DNA of 64,000 bases from contig CASDWE010000003.1 in assembly GCA_949284685.1 (NCBI GenBank), positions 62,001 to 126,000 of the forward strand. Direction: 5' to 3'. Source of the DNA: an uncultured bacterium (GTDB taxonomy: Bacteria > Bacillota_I > Bacilli_A > RFN20 > CAG-826). Below, piece by piece: positions 36,870 through 47,293 of this stretch (the stretch's first letter is position 1; every line of letters starts with the position of its first letter). Position numbers and translations under genes: made by a program. The notes beneath the pieces are model-generated. The model saw nothing but the letters and a program-made list of their open reading frames with translations, did no database searches and was not told the origin of the DNA.

Positions 36870-39086
36870 CTAATGTATCACACGCGACACATTTATTACA
36901 CCTTTTAAAGATAATAGCAATGAAAATACATTTTCTAATTTCTTAGCGTTTTCAACATGAATTGTGGCGGTAATTGTCGTAATAAGTGTTTGAGTATTTA
37001 ATTTAGCGTTAATTGCTGTGAGCATAATATTTTGTGACGCTAATGCGGACATCACATCATTTAAAAGACTTGTCCTATCGCTAGCGTCTAAAGATATATC
37101 AACTTGATATTTTTTGTTTTGTAAATCATCACGCCAATAGACATTGACTAGACGCAATTTTTCTTTAGCAATATTTGGACAATTTATGCGATGAACACTT
37201 ATTCCCTTTCCTCTTGTAATATAGCCGACAATTTGATCGCCAGGTATTGGGTTACAACATGATGCTAAATTTATCATAATTTTGCCAACGCCTTTGCAAT
37301 AAACAGGACAATCATCATCACTATTGACTTTATTATTTTTAAATGTTGGCAGAGAGTTTATTTTTTTAAGTCCAAGATAATCCGCTAAGTTACTTGGTAG
37401 TATTTCTTTATTGCTAACAGCTAAAAATAATTCATCTAAATCATTGACATTAAAGTGATTAAAAACATCTTTTTTATCGATATATCTTATTATTTCATTT
37501 TCACTAGTTATACCACGATCTCTAAATCCATCAATACAAATATTTTTACCTTTATTAATATTTTCTTGACGCATGTAAGCAGCGTTTTTCTTAAATAAAT
37601 ATTTTTTAATTGCACTTTTTGCATTATGGCTGACAACAAAATCTAACCATTTTTCATTAGGTCCAGGTGCATTTTTGCTCGTTTTTATTTCGCACACATC
37701 ACCAGTTTTTAATTTGGTATTAAGCGGAACCATTAAATTATTTATCAAAGCACCAACAGTGGATTCTCCAACTTTTGTATGAATACGATATGCAAAATCT
37801 AAACAAGTTGCACCGCGTGGCAATTCCACTACTTTTCCTTTTGGAGTAAAAACATATACATTAGCACCAAAAATATCATTAGTTAAAGATTCCATATATT
37901 CTTGAGCATCGCCATCAGTGTGATCGGACATCGATACAAAATCTCTAAACCAATGCAATTGGTTTTCTATTTCTCTTTGTTCTTTTTGAGAATTATAAGA
38001 TCCTTCTTTATAGGCCCAGTGAGCGGCAACACCACTTTCAGCGACATCATCCATTTTTTCGGTTCGGATTTGCACTTCATATATGTTTCCGTCACCAGAA
38101 ACAATGCTGGTATGCAATGATTGATAAAGATTTGGTTTTGGCATAGCAATATAATCTTTAAATCTTCCTGGTATTGGACGATATGTTTGATGAATTAATC
38201 CTAATATTTCATAGCATTGTAAATCAGTTTTAGTTATTATTCTTAAAGCTAAAACATCATAAATTTCATCAAATTTTTTACCTTTATGATACATTTTTTC
38301 ATAAATGGAATATATTGACTTAATTCTTGTTTTAATATCAAAAGGAATATTATGTTCGAATAATATATCAGCGATGCGTTTAGCTAATGCATCTAATGAT
38401 TTTTTTCTTGTTTTAAAACGATTAGACAATAATTTTGATATTTCTTGATATTTATCAGGTTCAAGATATTTTAAAGATAAATCTTCTAATTCGCTTTTTA
38501 TAACATTGATACCTAAACGATGAGCTATAGGAACAAAAACATCAAGAGTTTCACGCGAAATAATTAATTGACGGTCTTTAGTTAATGAGTCTAATGTTCT
38601 CATGTTGTGAAGACGATCTGCTAATTTGACAATAATAACACGAACATCTTGAGCCATTCCTAAAAATATTTTCATGTGATCTTCGGCTTCAAATTCTTCT
38701 TTTGAAATTTTAGAAAGTTTTAATCTTTGAATTTTTGTTAAAGAATCGACAATTTTTGCGACATCTTTTCCAAATTTATCTTCAATTTCTTTTAGTGGTG
38801 TGTTCGTATCTTCGACAACATCGTGTAATAAACCAGCACATAAGGTTACTGGTCCACATTGTAAAGTTGCTAAAATATAGCATACTTCCACTAAATGATG
38901 ATAATAAGGTTCACCTGACCTACGATATTGACCTTCGTGTTTTTGCAAAATGTATTCATAAGCCGTGCGAATCATTTCCCGGTCTTTTAAATTTGAAATA
39001 TATACATCATATAAAGACTCAACTTCTTCGAAATTGTGTAATTTATATCCGCCATTAAATTGTGTTTTGATTTCCGTTGTTTCCAT
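36870..39086 (-). CDS. relA: Bifunctional (p)ppGpp synthetase/hydrolase RelA/SpoT
   Basis: Stringent-response enzyme, 738 residues. The HD hydrolase domain has YHHLVEVCYILATL and LLHDVVEDT near 75-93. The synthetase domain has TRIKSIYSIYEKM near 258 and the ALRIITKT and HTSIVSGDG segments. TGS (VVELPRGATCLDFAYRIHT) is near 415, the zinc-finger/conserved-cysteine region (CCNPIPGDQIVGYITRGKGISVHR) near 610, and ACT at the end. All hydrolase residues that I can see are intact, so both activities are likely. It starts one base after the preceding lipoprotein stop. Confidence 0.95.
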   Translation of the reverse strand: METTEIKTQFNGGYKLHNFEEVESLYDVYISNLKDREMIRTAYEYILQKHEGQYRRSGEPYYHHLVEVCYILATLQCGPVTLCAGLLHDVVEDTNTPLKEIEDKFGKDVAKIVDSLTKIQRLKLSKISKEEFEAEDHMKIFLGMAQDVRVIIVKLADRLHNMRTLDSLTKDRQLIISRETLDVFVPIAHRLGINVIKSELEDLSLKYLEPDKYQEISKLLSNRFKTRKKSLDALAKRIADILFEHNIPFDIKTRIKSIYSIYEKMYHKGKKFDEIYDVLALRIITKTDLQCYEILGLIHQTYRPIPGRFKDYIAMPKPNLYQSLHTSIVSGDGNIYEVQIRTEKMDDVAESGVAAHWAYKEGSYNSQKEQREIENQLHWFRDFVSMSDHTDGDAQEYMESLTNDIFGANVYVFTPKGKVVELPRGATCLDFAYRIHTKVGESTVGALINNLMVPLNTKLKTGDVCEIKTSKNAPGPNEKWLDFVVSHNAKSAIKKYLFKKNAAYMRQENINKGKNICIDGFRDRGITSENEIIRYIDKKDVFNHFNVNDLDELFLAVSNKEILPSNLADYLGLKKINSLPTFKNNKVNSDDDCPVYCKGVGKIMINLASCCNPIPGDQIVGYITRGKGISVHRINCPNIAKEKLRLVNVYWRDDLQNKKYQVDISLDASDRTSLLNDVMSALASQNIMLTAINAKLNTQTLITTITATIHVENAKKLENVFSLLLSLKGVINVSRVIH

Positions 39087-39087
39087 A

Positions 39088-39720
39088 TTAGTAATAAAGT
39101 TGTATCTCCATAATATTTGTTTGATCTAAACCAGCAAAAATATTTAATGTTGATGAATCAAGTTTAAAAATGATTTCACTTTTTTTCACATCATTATTTT
39201 CAATAGTGCTATCTAATTTAATGTAATTTGTTTCATCAATTGATAAAGCACTATCATAAACATCAATATTGGTTTTGCCGCTATCATAATCGATTGTTTT
39301 AACATAAACGGGTGTAGCAATTATTTTGACGAATTTATATGTATTAGAAAAATGAAATGAAATTTGTCCATCATCATTTGAAAATTCACCAATTAATAAA
39401 CCATTTATTCCTTCATAACAATTTTTAAAATTTGTTATTTCTAGTTCGATTTGATTAGAGTTATGCATATCTTCCACTATTTGATTAGAATCAGTATATT
39501 TTTCACCAATCGTTTGATTTTCATTATAAAAAGATAAAGTATGATAATTTAAACCCTCGCCGATAGAAATGTCATTACTCGTATAGTTATACGATATTGT
39601 TGTAGTGCTTGCTATAAAATTGCTATCGAAAATAGAACCATTTGGATTGTTGCTAATAGAAAAATCACAACTAGTAAGTGGTAGTATTAATAATGATAAA
39701 AATAAAAAAACACGTTTCAT
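39088..39720 (-). CDS. Hypothetical lipoprotein
   Basis: Not recognised beyond being a lipoprotein. MKRVFLFLSLLILPLTSC is a clean type II signal ending at the lipobox cysteine (residue 18); the rest, about 190 residues, is rich in Asn, Ser, Asp and beta-prone. The ATG at 39720 is preferred to 39735 because TATAAT ends exactly 6 nt before it, predicting a leaderless transcript. It lies between recJ and relA, where B. subtilis has apt. Confidence 0.7.
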   Translation of the reverse strand: MKRVFLFLSLLILPLTSCDFSISNNPNGSIFDSNFIASTTTISYNYTSNDISIGEGLNYHTLSFYNENQTIGEKYTDSNQIVEDMHNSNQIELEITNFKNCYEGINGLLIGEFSNDDGQISFHFSNTYKFVKIIATPVYVKTIDYDSGKTNIDVYDSALSIDETNYIKLDSTIENNDVKKSEIIFKLDSSTLNIFAGLDQTNIMEIQLYY

Positions 39721-39726
39721 ATTTAA

Positions 39727-39732
39727 ATTATA
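39727..39732 (-). promoter_or_regulatory. -10 for lipoprotein gene (leaderless)
   Basis: The minus strand reads TATAAT, TTAAAT, ATG. A possible -35 TTAATA stands at 17-bp spacing inside the end of recJ. Confidence 0.55.
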
Positions 39733-39738
39733 CATAAT

Positions 39739-41298
39739 TTAGCTCGGATTATTAAAATATTTATTAACAAGAAATTGAACACGACTTGTACCATGGTAAT
39801 TATGGAGCGAAATTGTGCCATAAAGATCGACCATTGAACCATTTTTAAAGAAATCATCATCGATATTAAAAGCAACAATTTGACTGAAAATTGATAAATT
39901 TGTAATTATGTGTTTTCTTGTTTTATTCAATTGCAAAAATGATTTGCTTACATTACAAATTTTAAATATTGGAGGTTTAAATTCTTCACCAAATGGTGAA
40001 AAGCTCTCCACTAAACGACAAAGAGATAAATTGATGTCGCTAATTGAAATCTCAATAGATTTGAAAGGTTTTTGAATTTGTATATTTTTTTGACAAATCG
40101 AGATGATTTTTTCTTTAAATTCATTATATTTGTCTTTTTTTATCGTCACACCCCCTGCAAAAGCATGACCGCCATAATTAATTAATAAATTCTCAACATT
40201 TTTTAATAATTCAATCGCATCATAACCTTCGTCGACACGTATTGAGCCTTTTAAGATTGTAGAATCATTACTGTCATATGTAAAAATAATTGTTGGTTTA
40301 TGATAAATATTTAAAACTTTATTAGCGAGCAAGCCAACCATGCCTTCTTCAATATCATAAATAGATACAATCGCACTGCTATCAGTGTCGCTTTCATCAA
40401 TTGAAATATTTTTCGATATAAATTTTCTTTGTTCGTTAATACTATATATATCTTTATAAATTTGTTTTATTAAATCTTTATCATCAGAAGTTAAAAACTT
40501 TATTAAACAATTGATTTTATTAGTTTTTAATAAACGCCCTACCGCATTAATTTTTGGTGCCATTTTCATTTGTATGCATAAATAATTAAATACATCATCT
40601 TCTTTTAATAAATCTAAGGCGTAATATTTGTTGTTTTCGTATAAAGAAGACGCTAAACGCACAATATCACGATTAAAATCTTTTAATGGCATCATATCGC
40701 TAATTACTGAAATAGCTCCTAATATCAATAAATAAACATCGATTTTTTTTAAAATGGCATATGACACCATAAAGGAACAAAATCCAGCACTTGTAGCGAT
40801 TTGTGAAAAATTGGAGACTAATGGATGTATTATCGCATCAGCGTCAGGCAAAACATCTCCTGGCTTATGATGATCGATGATTATAACTTTTATATTGTTG
40901 TCTTTTAAATATTTAATTTCTTCATTAGCAACAATGCCATTATCACAAAGAATTACTAATTTATAACCCTTTTCAATAATTTGTTTAGCACGTTGAATAT
41001 TTATACCATACCCATCAATGTAGCGGGAGGGAATATAATAACCAACATCCTTATTCAAATAAGAAAACATTTTAACTAAAATCGATGTTGCCATGATACC
41101 ATCGCAATCATAATCACCATAGATCATAATTTTTTCATCATTTGCTAAAGAATAATTTACAATATCAAAAACTTTATCCATATCTTTAAATGAATACGGA
41201 TTTTTAATATCAGAAAGTGATAATTCTCTAGTTAAATAGTCATAATCACTTAACGATAAATTGTAATATGATAATAATTTTTCAAATAAAGTATCCAT
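39739..41298 (-). CDS. recJ: Single-stranded-DNA exonuclease RecJ
   Basis: 5'-3' exonuclease of the DHH family, 519 residues, slightly short. Catalytic motifs: MIYGDYDCDGIMA near 58-70, ILCDNGIVA, and VIIDHHKPGDVLPDADAIIHP near 140; the DHHA1 part has YGGHAFAGGVT near 375. It acts in recombination repair and mismatch repair. It is preceded by an intrinsic terminator and lacks a clear ribosome site. The secDF-recJ-relA order resembles B. subtilis. Confidence 0.92.
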   Translation of the reverse strand: MDTLFEKLLSYYNLSLSDYDYLTRELSLSDIKNPYSFKDMDKVFDIVNYSLANDEKIMIYGDYDCDGIMATSILVKMFSYLNKDVGYYIPSRYIDGYGINIQRAKQIIEKGYKLVILCDNGIVANEEIKYLKDNNIKVIIIDHHKPGDVLPDADAIIHPLVSNFSQIATSAGFCSFMVSYAILKKIDVYLLILGAISVISDMMPLKDFNRDIVRLASSLYENNKYYALDLLKEDDVFNYLCIQMKMAPKINAVGRLLKTNKINCLIKFLTSDDKDLIKQIYKDIYSINEQRKFISKNISIDESDTDSSAIVSIYDIEEGMVGLLANKVLNIYHKPTIIFTYDSNDSTILKGSIRVDEGYDAIELLKNVENLLINYGGHAFAGGVTIKKDKYNEFKEKIISICQKNIQIQKPFKSIEISISDINLSLCRLVESFSPFGEEFKPPIFKICNVSKSFLQLNKTRKHIITNLSIFSQIVAFNIDDDFFKNGSMVDLYGTISLHNYHGTSRVQFLVNKYFNNPS

Positions 41299-41303
41299 AA
41301 ATT

Positions 41304-41328
41304 TTAAAAAGACTGCGTTAAGCAGTCT
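41304..41328 (-). terminator. Intrinsic terminator after secDF
   Basis: On the minus strand AGACTGC, loop TTAAC, GCAGTCT and then TTTT, placed between the secDF stop and the recJ start. Confidence 0.85.
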
Positions 41329-41336
41329 ATATTATT

Positions 41337-43976
41337 TTAGTCATTAATTCCAATAAATATAGCTTCCTCAGGTTCGCTAGATTTAACTTTTGGAGTTTTT
41401 TTATGTTTTCGTTTGATTTTAAGATTTGGCAATTTGATATTCAATTTACGCATAATTTTATAAATGAACATATAAACAGGACCAAAACAAGTTAAAATCA
41501 AAGCCAAGCCCACTATTAATCCAACAAAGGCAAACAAATAATAGTTGGAAGTTGCTAAAGGTCCAAAGCCAAAATTATTTAAACATAAATAGGCAACAAT
41601 AATTCCGGCAACCGCAATAGTGCTCACACTTAAAGAAACGGCTTTATTCATTATTTCGACACGTTTTTCAACGCTGTTATCCTTGCTTCTAACCAATTCA
41701 TCTTTGACCATTTCTTTATCTTTGTTAGCAAATAATGTCATTAACAAATAACTAACAGCAATAATAAGTGGTAAAGCAATAAATAAATCTAAACCGACGC
41801 TGATGCGAGTTAAGACAAATACTCCAACGCTAATAAATCCAATTACTCCGCTAAATAAGACAGTTGCTAATCCTTTTGATAATCCATAGCGAAGTGTCAA
41901 ATACAATGACATAAATCCAATTGCCACAGCACTCGCCACTACAATCCAAATATAGTCTGGTTGTTGAGCGTTAACATGTCTTGTCATTTTAACAGATGCC
42001 ATAGCATTAGCGTCGACGTTTGCGTTTTCAATATAATCGACATATAAATTGTTCAACGTATCTTGATAACCATCATCTAAATTGAGTTTTGCCATTTGTT
42101 CACCATCAATTGGACGATTTAAATCAACGACGATATATGTATAATTTGTTGTTACACCTTCGATAACTTCTTCACGAGAATATATTGTCATATATTCATT
42201 AAGATTAGTGCCTTCTTCAAACAAATCTTCATATGTTGTTTCTTCATTTTCCTCATAAACTAATTGAGTGTTTTTCAATAAATTTTCCACATAAGAAAGA
42301 TTGACAGATGAATTATTTGTTGTTGTTTCGAAATATAAATATGTATTTCCTTGTGAATAAGTTCCTGGGTTAAAAATTGTTCCGTTATCTAAAACACCAA
42401 AGGTGATAGAGCCAGCAATAGATGCGGCAAACAAAATTAATCCAACAATCATAAATGGTTTTTTATGTTTGGTAAAATTAGTATTTTGGAATGTTCCATA
42501 AAAAGATTGTTTTTCTTCATTTAAAATATTTGGAACATTTTCATTTTTAACACCAATGACACTATATTTATTTGTAAATTTTGTAGTGTTAGTTAATAAC
42601 CACATCAATGCTTTTAATCCTAATGTATTTAAAAGCAATGAAGCAATTCCACCAAAAACACATACAGCAGCAAATGAAATCATCATTTCACCACCTAGCC
42701 AATAAAATATCGCGCCAATAATAACTAATAAAACATTTAAATCAACTATTGGAAGCAAGGCTCTTTTTGCACCTTCCGCGTTAGCTTTTTTAAGTGAACG
42801 TCCACGATAACATTCTTCTTTTACTTTATTGATATAAACAACACCGCACACAACACTGACAATAGCCACCAATGCTAATCCAACAACCATTGCGGTATTA
42901 AATTCAACTGTAAATAAAATTGAAAATAAAAGTGCAAGGTAAGTTGAACCTATACCTAAAGTAGCAATAGCAAGTGCAGCCCAACGATAAAATGCTGCTA
43001 ATAACAAAGATAAAATTAAAATTGCAAATAATGTAGCAATTAATGTTCTAGACATAGCAACAGTTTCTCTCATGCCATAAGAAATAATATTTTCAAAATA
43101 AGCAGGAACTGTTTTTTCAAAAATAAATGTGACATCATATGGCAATTCATCACTATTTAAGAGATTGACATAATAATTTGCAATTTGTGTACCATTACTT
43201 ACATCATTAGTTGTAATAGATCCATCGCCATCTGTATCGATATTCACGCTACTAGCGATTGCCGTATGAGTATCATCACTCCAAATTCTTGAAATATCAA
43301 ATTGCATGAGCAATTTATCGGCTTTATCTTCATCATAATCATCACTTGAAGATATTAATTCAGAAATAGTATCAGTTTCTTCATTAAAGTTGTAAGCTAA
43401 ATAAACATAAGTAGCAGTATCTTCAGTAGTTTCCCCTTCTTCTTCGGTTGAAGTATTATTGTTTGCTTCTTCTTGCAATCTTTCCGCTTCTTCTATAACA
43501 GCTTGAAATTCTTCACTTTCACTATTAATTGGAATGACAACGGTTGGATAATGATTAACAAAAGTCACATAACTTTCGCGTGAAGTATCCATAAATTCAT
43601 CACCAATGGCGACTGTATTTGAACTAGTACCAAGAGCAAAAGCACCATTAAATGACAAATATGTTTCGATTTGTTCATAATATGCGGTTTGTTCTTCGCT
43701 TAAAACAACTTCTACAATATCATTACCTTGGGTATAAATATCATATCTTGTTTCGCCATATGTATTTAATCTTTGTTCCATAATACTAGCAATTTCGCTA
43801 GAAGCGTCTTCAGGAAGGACGCTATCATCATCGGTGCTAGAAAGTTGGAAAGTTAAAGATTTGCCATCAGCGTATTCAATATTTGTATGACTTTTTAAAA
43901 AAGCGGTATTAAATGTGACGCCAACTGCGGTTAATCCAAGAACAGATAAGGCTAAATAAGCAATAAATCTTCTCAT
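41337..43976 (-). CDS. secDF: Fused protein-export protein SecDF
   Basis: Membrane component of the Sec translocase that uses ion gradient to pull proteins out, 879 residues. SecD and SecF halves are fused as in Bacillus. The first helix is followed by a large extracytoplasmic P1-like domain with YADGKSLTFQLS and a low-complexity acidic insertion (NNTSTEEEGETTED near 170). Two sets of about six helices lie at about 290-465 and 660-850. The ATG at 43976 has AAGGA ten bases upstream and is preferred to a TTG at 44000. The C-terminus is strongly basic. Confidence 0.88.
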   Translation of the reverse strand: MRRFIAYLALSVLGLTAVGVTFNTAFLKSHTNIEYADGKSLTFQLSSTDDDSVLPEDASSEIASIMEQRLNTYGETRYDIYTQGNDIVEVVLSEEQTAYYEQIETYLSFNGAFALGTSSNTVAIGDEFMDTSRESYVTFVNHYPTVVIPINSESEEFQAVIEEAERLQEEANNNTSTEEEGETTEDTATYVYLAYNFNEETDTISELISSSDDYDEDKADKLLMQFDISRIWSDDTHTAIASSVNIDTDGDGSITTNDVSNGTQIANYYVNLLNSDELPYDVTFIFEKTVPAYFENIISYGMRETVAMSRTLIATLFAILILSLLLAAFYRWAALAIATLGIGSTYLALLFSILFTVEFNTAMVVGLALVAIVSVVCGVVYINKVKEECYRGRSLKKANAEGAKRALLPIVDLNVLLVIIGAIFYWLGGEMMISFAAVCVFGGIASLLLNTLGLKALMWLLTNTTKFTNKYSVIGVKNENVPNILNEEKQSFYGTFQNTNFTKHKKPFMIVGLILFAASIAGSITFGVLDNGTIFNPGTYSQGNTYLYFETTTNNSSVNLSYVENLLKNTQLVYEENEETTYEDLFEEGTNLNEYMTIYSREEVIEGVTTNYTYIVVDLNRPIDGEQMAKLNLDDGYQDTLNNLYVDYIENANVDANAMASVKMTRHVNAQQPDYIWIVVASAVAIGFMSLYLTLRYGLSKGLATVLFSGVIGFISVGVFVLTRISVGLDLFIALPLIIAVSYLLMTLFANKDKEMVKDELVRSKDNSVEKRVEIMNKAVSLSVSTIAVAGIIVAYLCLNNFGFGPLATSNYYLFAFVGLIVGLALILTCFGPVYMFIYKIMRKLNIKLPNLKIKRKHKKTPKVKSSEPEEAIFIGIND

Positions 43977-44080
43977 AAATCTCAATTCCTTTTTAATCAA
44001 TAAAATCCATATAAAATAATCGCATAAAATATGCTTTTATAATTTACAACAAAAGTAAGTATTTTTCAACAATTTATTTA

Positions 44081-45088
44081 TTAAAATAAATTACCTTGAT
44101 AATCGATTTTTAAATGTTTGTATGCTTTATTTGTTACAACTCGCCCTTTACTAGTTCTATTAATAAAGCCGATTTGTATTAAATATGGTTCATAAACATC
44201 TTCTAAGTTGGTTGTTTCTTCTCCAATTGCACTTGCGATGGCTTCAACACCAACAGGACCACCTTTATACCTATCAATAATTGTTTGTAAATATCTAATA
44301 TCGACATCATCTAATCCAAGCGGATCAACTTTTAAAGCATTAAGAGCTTTCAATGCATGTTCCAAATTTATATCATCATAACCTTCATAATTTGCAAAAT
44401 CACGAACACGTCTAAATAAACGATTAGCAATTCTAGGTGTTCCACGACTTCTTTTAGCTATTTCATAACTAGCGTCATCTTCAATTTTACAATTATAAAC
44501 TTTCGCTGTTCTTTTGACGATTTGATTTATTTCATCGACAGTATAAAAATTTATTTTTTCGCATATACCAAATCTAGCTCTTAATGGAGATGATAAATCT
44601 CCAGCCCGTGTTGTTGCACCAATTAAAGTAAAAGGAGCAATATCAATTGTTAATGTTTTCGCGGAAGTTTCACGCGACACCACTAAAGAAATTGTATAAT
44701 CTTCCATTGCTTGATATAAAATTTCTTCCACGACACGAGGTAAACGATGTATTTCATCAATAAATAATACTTCGCCAGGTTCTAAATCTGTTAATATCGT
44801 TGCTAAATCGCCAGCTTTTTCAATTGAAGGTCCACTGATGACACGAATTTTTGCATGCATTTCATTTGCAATGACGTGAGCTAAGGTCGTTTTACCAAGA
44901 CCAGGAGGACCATAAAACAAACAATGATCAAGACATTCACTTCGATGCAAGGCAGCGTAAATAAAAACACGAAGATTGCTTTTTAAATGTGTTTGTCCGA
45001 CGTACTCATCAAGAGTTTGAGGGCGCAAAGAAATTTCTTCTGTCTCTTCTTCTTTATTTAAATGATTATCCATTAATCTTTTTTTCAT
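44081..45088 (-). CDS. ruvB: Holliday junction helicase RuvB
   Basis: AAA+ motor for Holliday-junction branch migration, 335 residues. LRPQTLDEYVGQ, Walker A GPPGLGKTTLA (near 60), Walker B LFIDEIHRL, sensor I LIGATTRAGDLSSPLRARFG, and the winged-helix C-terminus (IDRYKGGPVGVEAIASAI). The start ATG overlaps the ruvA stop (TAATG), with GAGGAAAAA as ribosome site. Confidence 0.97.
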   Translation of the reverse strand: MKKRLMDNHLNKEEETEEISLRPQTLDEYVGQTHLKSNLRVFIYAALHRSECLDHCLFYGPPGLGKTTLAHVIANEMHAKIRVISGPSIEKAGDLATILTDLEPGEVLFIDEIHRLPRVVEEILYQAMEDYTISLVVSRETSAKTLTIDIAPFTLIGATTRAGDLSSPLRARFGICEKINFYTVDEINQIVKRTAKVYNCKIEDDASYEIAKRSRGTPRIANRLFRRVRDFANYEGYDDINLEHALKALNALKVDPLGLDDVDIRYLQTIIDRYKGGPVGVEAIASAIGEETTNLEDVYEPYLIQIGFINRTSKGRVVTNKAYKHLKIDYQGNLF

Positions 45089-45642
45089 TATTTTTTCCTC
45101 AAGTTTTTAAGTGCTAAGGCTAATATTTCTTCATTAGTAGCGTTTTCAATATTAATTTGTGCTAATACATTTTCGATTTGAGTATTTTTAAATCCTAGTT
45201 GTTTTAATGCTTGTTTAACATCTTCGTATTGTTCGGGATTTCCCTTTTCGCCAGTTAATTGACCTTTTAAATCTAAAATGATTTGACTCGCGGCTTTTTG
45301 CCCAATGCCTGGTAGTCTTTTTAAATACGCAACATTGTTGCTAGCAATAGCTTTCATTAACATATCTGGTGTCGTCATAGACAAAGCATTGATTGCCAAT
45401 TTTGGACCAATTCCCTTGACATTAATCAAAGACATAAAAGCTTGTTTTTCTAAAAGATTATTAAATCCAATAAGATATTGTTCATCTTCTCTAACAACTA
45501 AATAAGTGTAAACAAAAGATTCTTCGTTAAGAATAAATTCATCAGGATGAGAAACAATAATTTGATATCCGACCCCATTAACATCGATTACAATAAATTG
45601 TTTGTCTTTATAAATAATTTTTCCTTTTAAAGAATAATACAT
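45088..45642 (-). CDS. ruvA: Holliday junction protein RuvA
   Basis: Tetrameric junction-binding partner of RuvB, 184 residues. The N-terminal OB fold (MYYSLKGKIIYKD, VDVNGVGYQI) is followed by two helix-hairpin-helix motifs (LINVKGIGPKLAINAL and LKRLPGIGQKAASQIILDLKG) and a C-terminal RuvB-contacting domain. AGAGGTAAACAAA precedes the ATG. It forms a ruvA-ruvB operon. Confidence 0.96.
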   Translation of the reverse strand: MYYSLKGKIIYKDKQFIVIDVNGVGYQIIVSHPDEFILNEESFVYTYLVVREDEQYLIGFNNLLEKQAFMSLINVKGIGPKLAINALSMTTPDMLMKAIASNNVAYLKRLPGIGQKAASQIILDLKGQLTGEKGNPEQYEDVKQALKQLGFKNTQIENVLAQINIENATNEEILALALKNLRKK

Positions 45643-45668
45643 TTTGTTTACCTCTTATAATTATTATT

Positions 45669-46937
45669 TTAGTTTATATATTCGAATTCAAAATCACATA
45701 ATATAACTGTATCGCCATTTTTAGCTCCTAATTGTTCTAATCTGTCATCGACACCAATATGTCGTAAATGGGAAATTAATTTTAAAATTCCTTCATCGGT
45801 TGATAGATTAATCATCGCATAATATTTTTCGATTTTTTCCCCATAAATTCTAAATGTATTCGAATTTACTTTTTCAATATTAAACGATTCTTCTTCTTGT
45901 AATGAATAAACTTTAATTGTTTCTTTTTCTTGCAAATCTTCTAGTGTCAAATTTGGACAATCTTGCAATTTCAAATAACATCCTTTTTTAAATTCATCGA
46001 TATTTTCATTTGTTAAACAACTAATTGGATAAATTTTAGCTTTGACTTTGCTTTTAAATTCTTTTAATAAATCAAGCGCTCCATCTTCATCCATCTTACT
46101 AGCAACAATTATATAAGGACGATTGATTAGATTGTATCCATATTCTTTTAACTCTTCTCGTAATTCTATAAATTGTTGATAAGGATCCATGCTTCCATCC
46201 ATAGAAATTGCATAACAAATAAGGCGACATCTTTGCACGTGTCTTAAAAATGTTAATCCTAGTCCTTTTCCTAAATGTGCCCCTTTAATTAAGCCAGGCA
46301 AATCCGCTAAAACAAAATAATCGTTATTATTTAGATAAACCACGCCTAAATTAGGTTCGATTGTAGTAAAAGGATAATCAGCTATCTCAGGTTTTGCATT
46401 ACTTATTAAAGATAATAATGTGGATTTTCCAACGCTTGGAAAGCCAACTAACCCGACATCCGCTAGTAATTTTAATTCCAAAGTTAATTTTTTAATTTGT
46501 CCAGGCTCACCATTTTCAGCAATTTTTGGTGCACGATTAATGCTAGATTTAAAACAAGCATTTCCTCGTCCACCTCTTCCACCCTTTGCGACCATTACCA
46601 TCTTATTATTTTCATCTAAGTCAGCAAAAAAAGTATGTTCTGGTTCAATATAAATGACAGTGCCAACTGGAACATCGACAATAACATCATCCGCACATCG
46701 GCCATATTTATTTTTAGAGCCACCTTTTTCACCATCATTTGCGATAATTACTTTTGAGTGACGAAAATTAAAAAGAGTATTTAAATTTTTATTAGCACGA
46801 AAATAAATTGATCCACCTCGACCACCATTTCCTCCGCTTGGACCACCGAATGGAAGATATTTTTCACGCAGGAAAGCAATCATTCCGTCTCCGCCTTTTC
46901 CTGAACGAACCTCAATTTTAACTTGATCAATAAACAT
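45669..46937 (-). CDS. obg: Obg/CgtA GTPase
   Basis: Essential GTPase for late 50S assembly and stress signalling, 422 residues. The glycine-rich Obg fold is at 1-158 (GGPSGGNGGRGGSI). The G domain has GFPSVGKSTLL near 165, DLPGLIKGAHLGKGLG, and ASKMD near 282. A C-terminal OCT domain completes the Firmicute form. GGAG stands 8 nt before the ATG. It follows the ribosomal-protein operon after a terminator. Confidence 0.96.
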   Translation of the reverse strand: MFIDQVKIEVRSGKGGDGMIAFLREKYLPFGGPSGGNGGRGGSIYFRANKNLNTLFNFRHSKVIIANDGEKGGSKNKYGRCADDVIVDVPVGTVIYIEPEHTFFADLDENNKMVMVAKGGRGGRGNACFKSSINRAPKIAENGEPGQIKKLTLELKLLADVGLVGFPSVGKSTLLSLISNAKPEIADYPFTTIEPNLGVVYLNNNDYFVLADLPGLIKGAHLGKGLGLTFLRHVQRCRLICYAISMDGSMDPYQQFIELREELKEYGYNLINRPYIIVASKMDEDGALDLLKEFKSKVKAKIYPISCLTNENIDEFKKGCYLKLQDCPNLTLEDLQEKETIKVYSLQEEESFNIEKVNSNTFRIYGEKIEKYYAMINLSTDEGILKLISHLRHIGVDDRLEQLGAKNGDTVILCDFEFEYIN

Positions 46938-46961
46938 TTTATTCTCCGAAATATATTTTAT

Positions 46962-46988
46962 AAAAAGACCACATTGTTTTCAATGTGG
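46962..46988 (-). terminator. Intrinsic terminator after rpmA
   Basis: On the minus strand CCACATTG, loop AAAA, CAATGTGG, then TCTTTTT. It separates the rplU-prp-rpmA operon from obg. Confidence 0.87.
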
Positions 46989-46999
46989 CTTTTATTATT

Positions 47000-47287
47000 T
47001 TATTTAGCTTCAATTACATTAACGCGAGTTCTATTTTTTCCCCAACGTTCATATTTTACAATACCAGACTTAGTAGCAAATATTGTATCATCTCCACCAC
47101 GCTTTGTATTAAGTCCTGGATAAATTTTTGTTCCGCGTTGACGATAAATAATATTTCCCGCCAAAGCAAATTGACCATCAGCTTTTTTAGCACCAAGTCT
47201 TTTTGATTCACTATCACGTCCGTTTTTAGTGGAACCGACACCCTTTTTACTAGCAAAGAGTTGTATATCTAATCTAAAGTTCATCAT
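47000..47287 (-). CDS. rpmA: 50S ribosomal protein L27 with Prp-cleaved N-terminus
   Basis: Ribosomal protein of the peptidyl-transferase centre, 95 residues. The mature start is [14 protein letters not shown]; before it stands the extension [12 protein letters not shown]. Such extensions in Firmicutes are removed by the protease Prp, whose gene is immediately upstream. The site [11 protein letters not shown] differs slightly from the usual LQFFA/SKKG. It is last in the operon before a terminator. Confidence 0.95.
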   Translation of the reverse strand: MMNFRLDIQLFASKKGVGSTKNGRDSESKRLGAKKADGQFALAGNIIYRQRGTKIYPGLNTKRGGDDTIFATKSGIVKYERWGKNRTRVNVIEAK

Positions 47288-47293
47288 CTTTTT

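Noticed and set aside
38735-39058. 107-residue open frame on the + strand
   Set aside because: It is antisense to the conserved HD domain of relA, has no ribosome site and shows no recognisable protein features.
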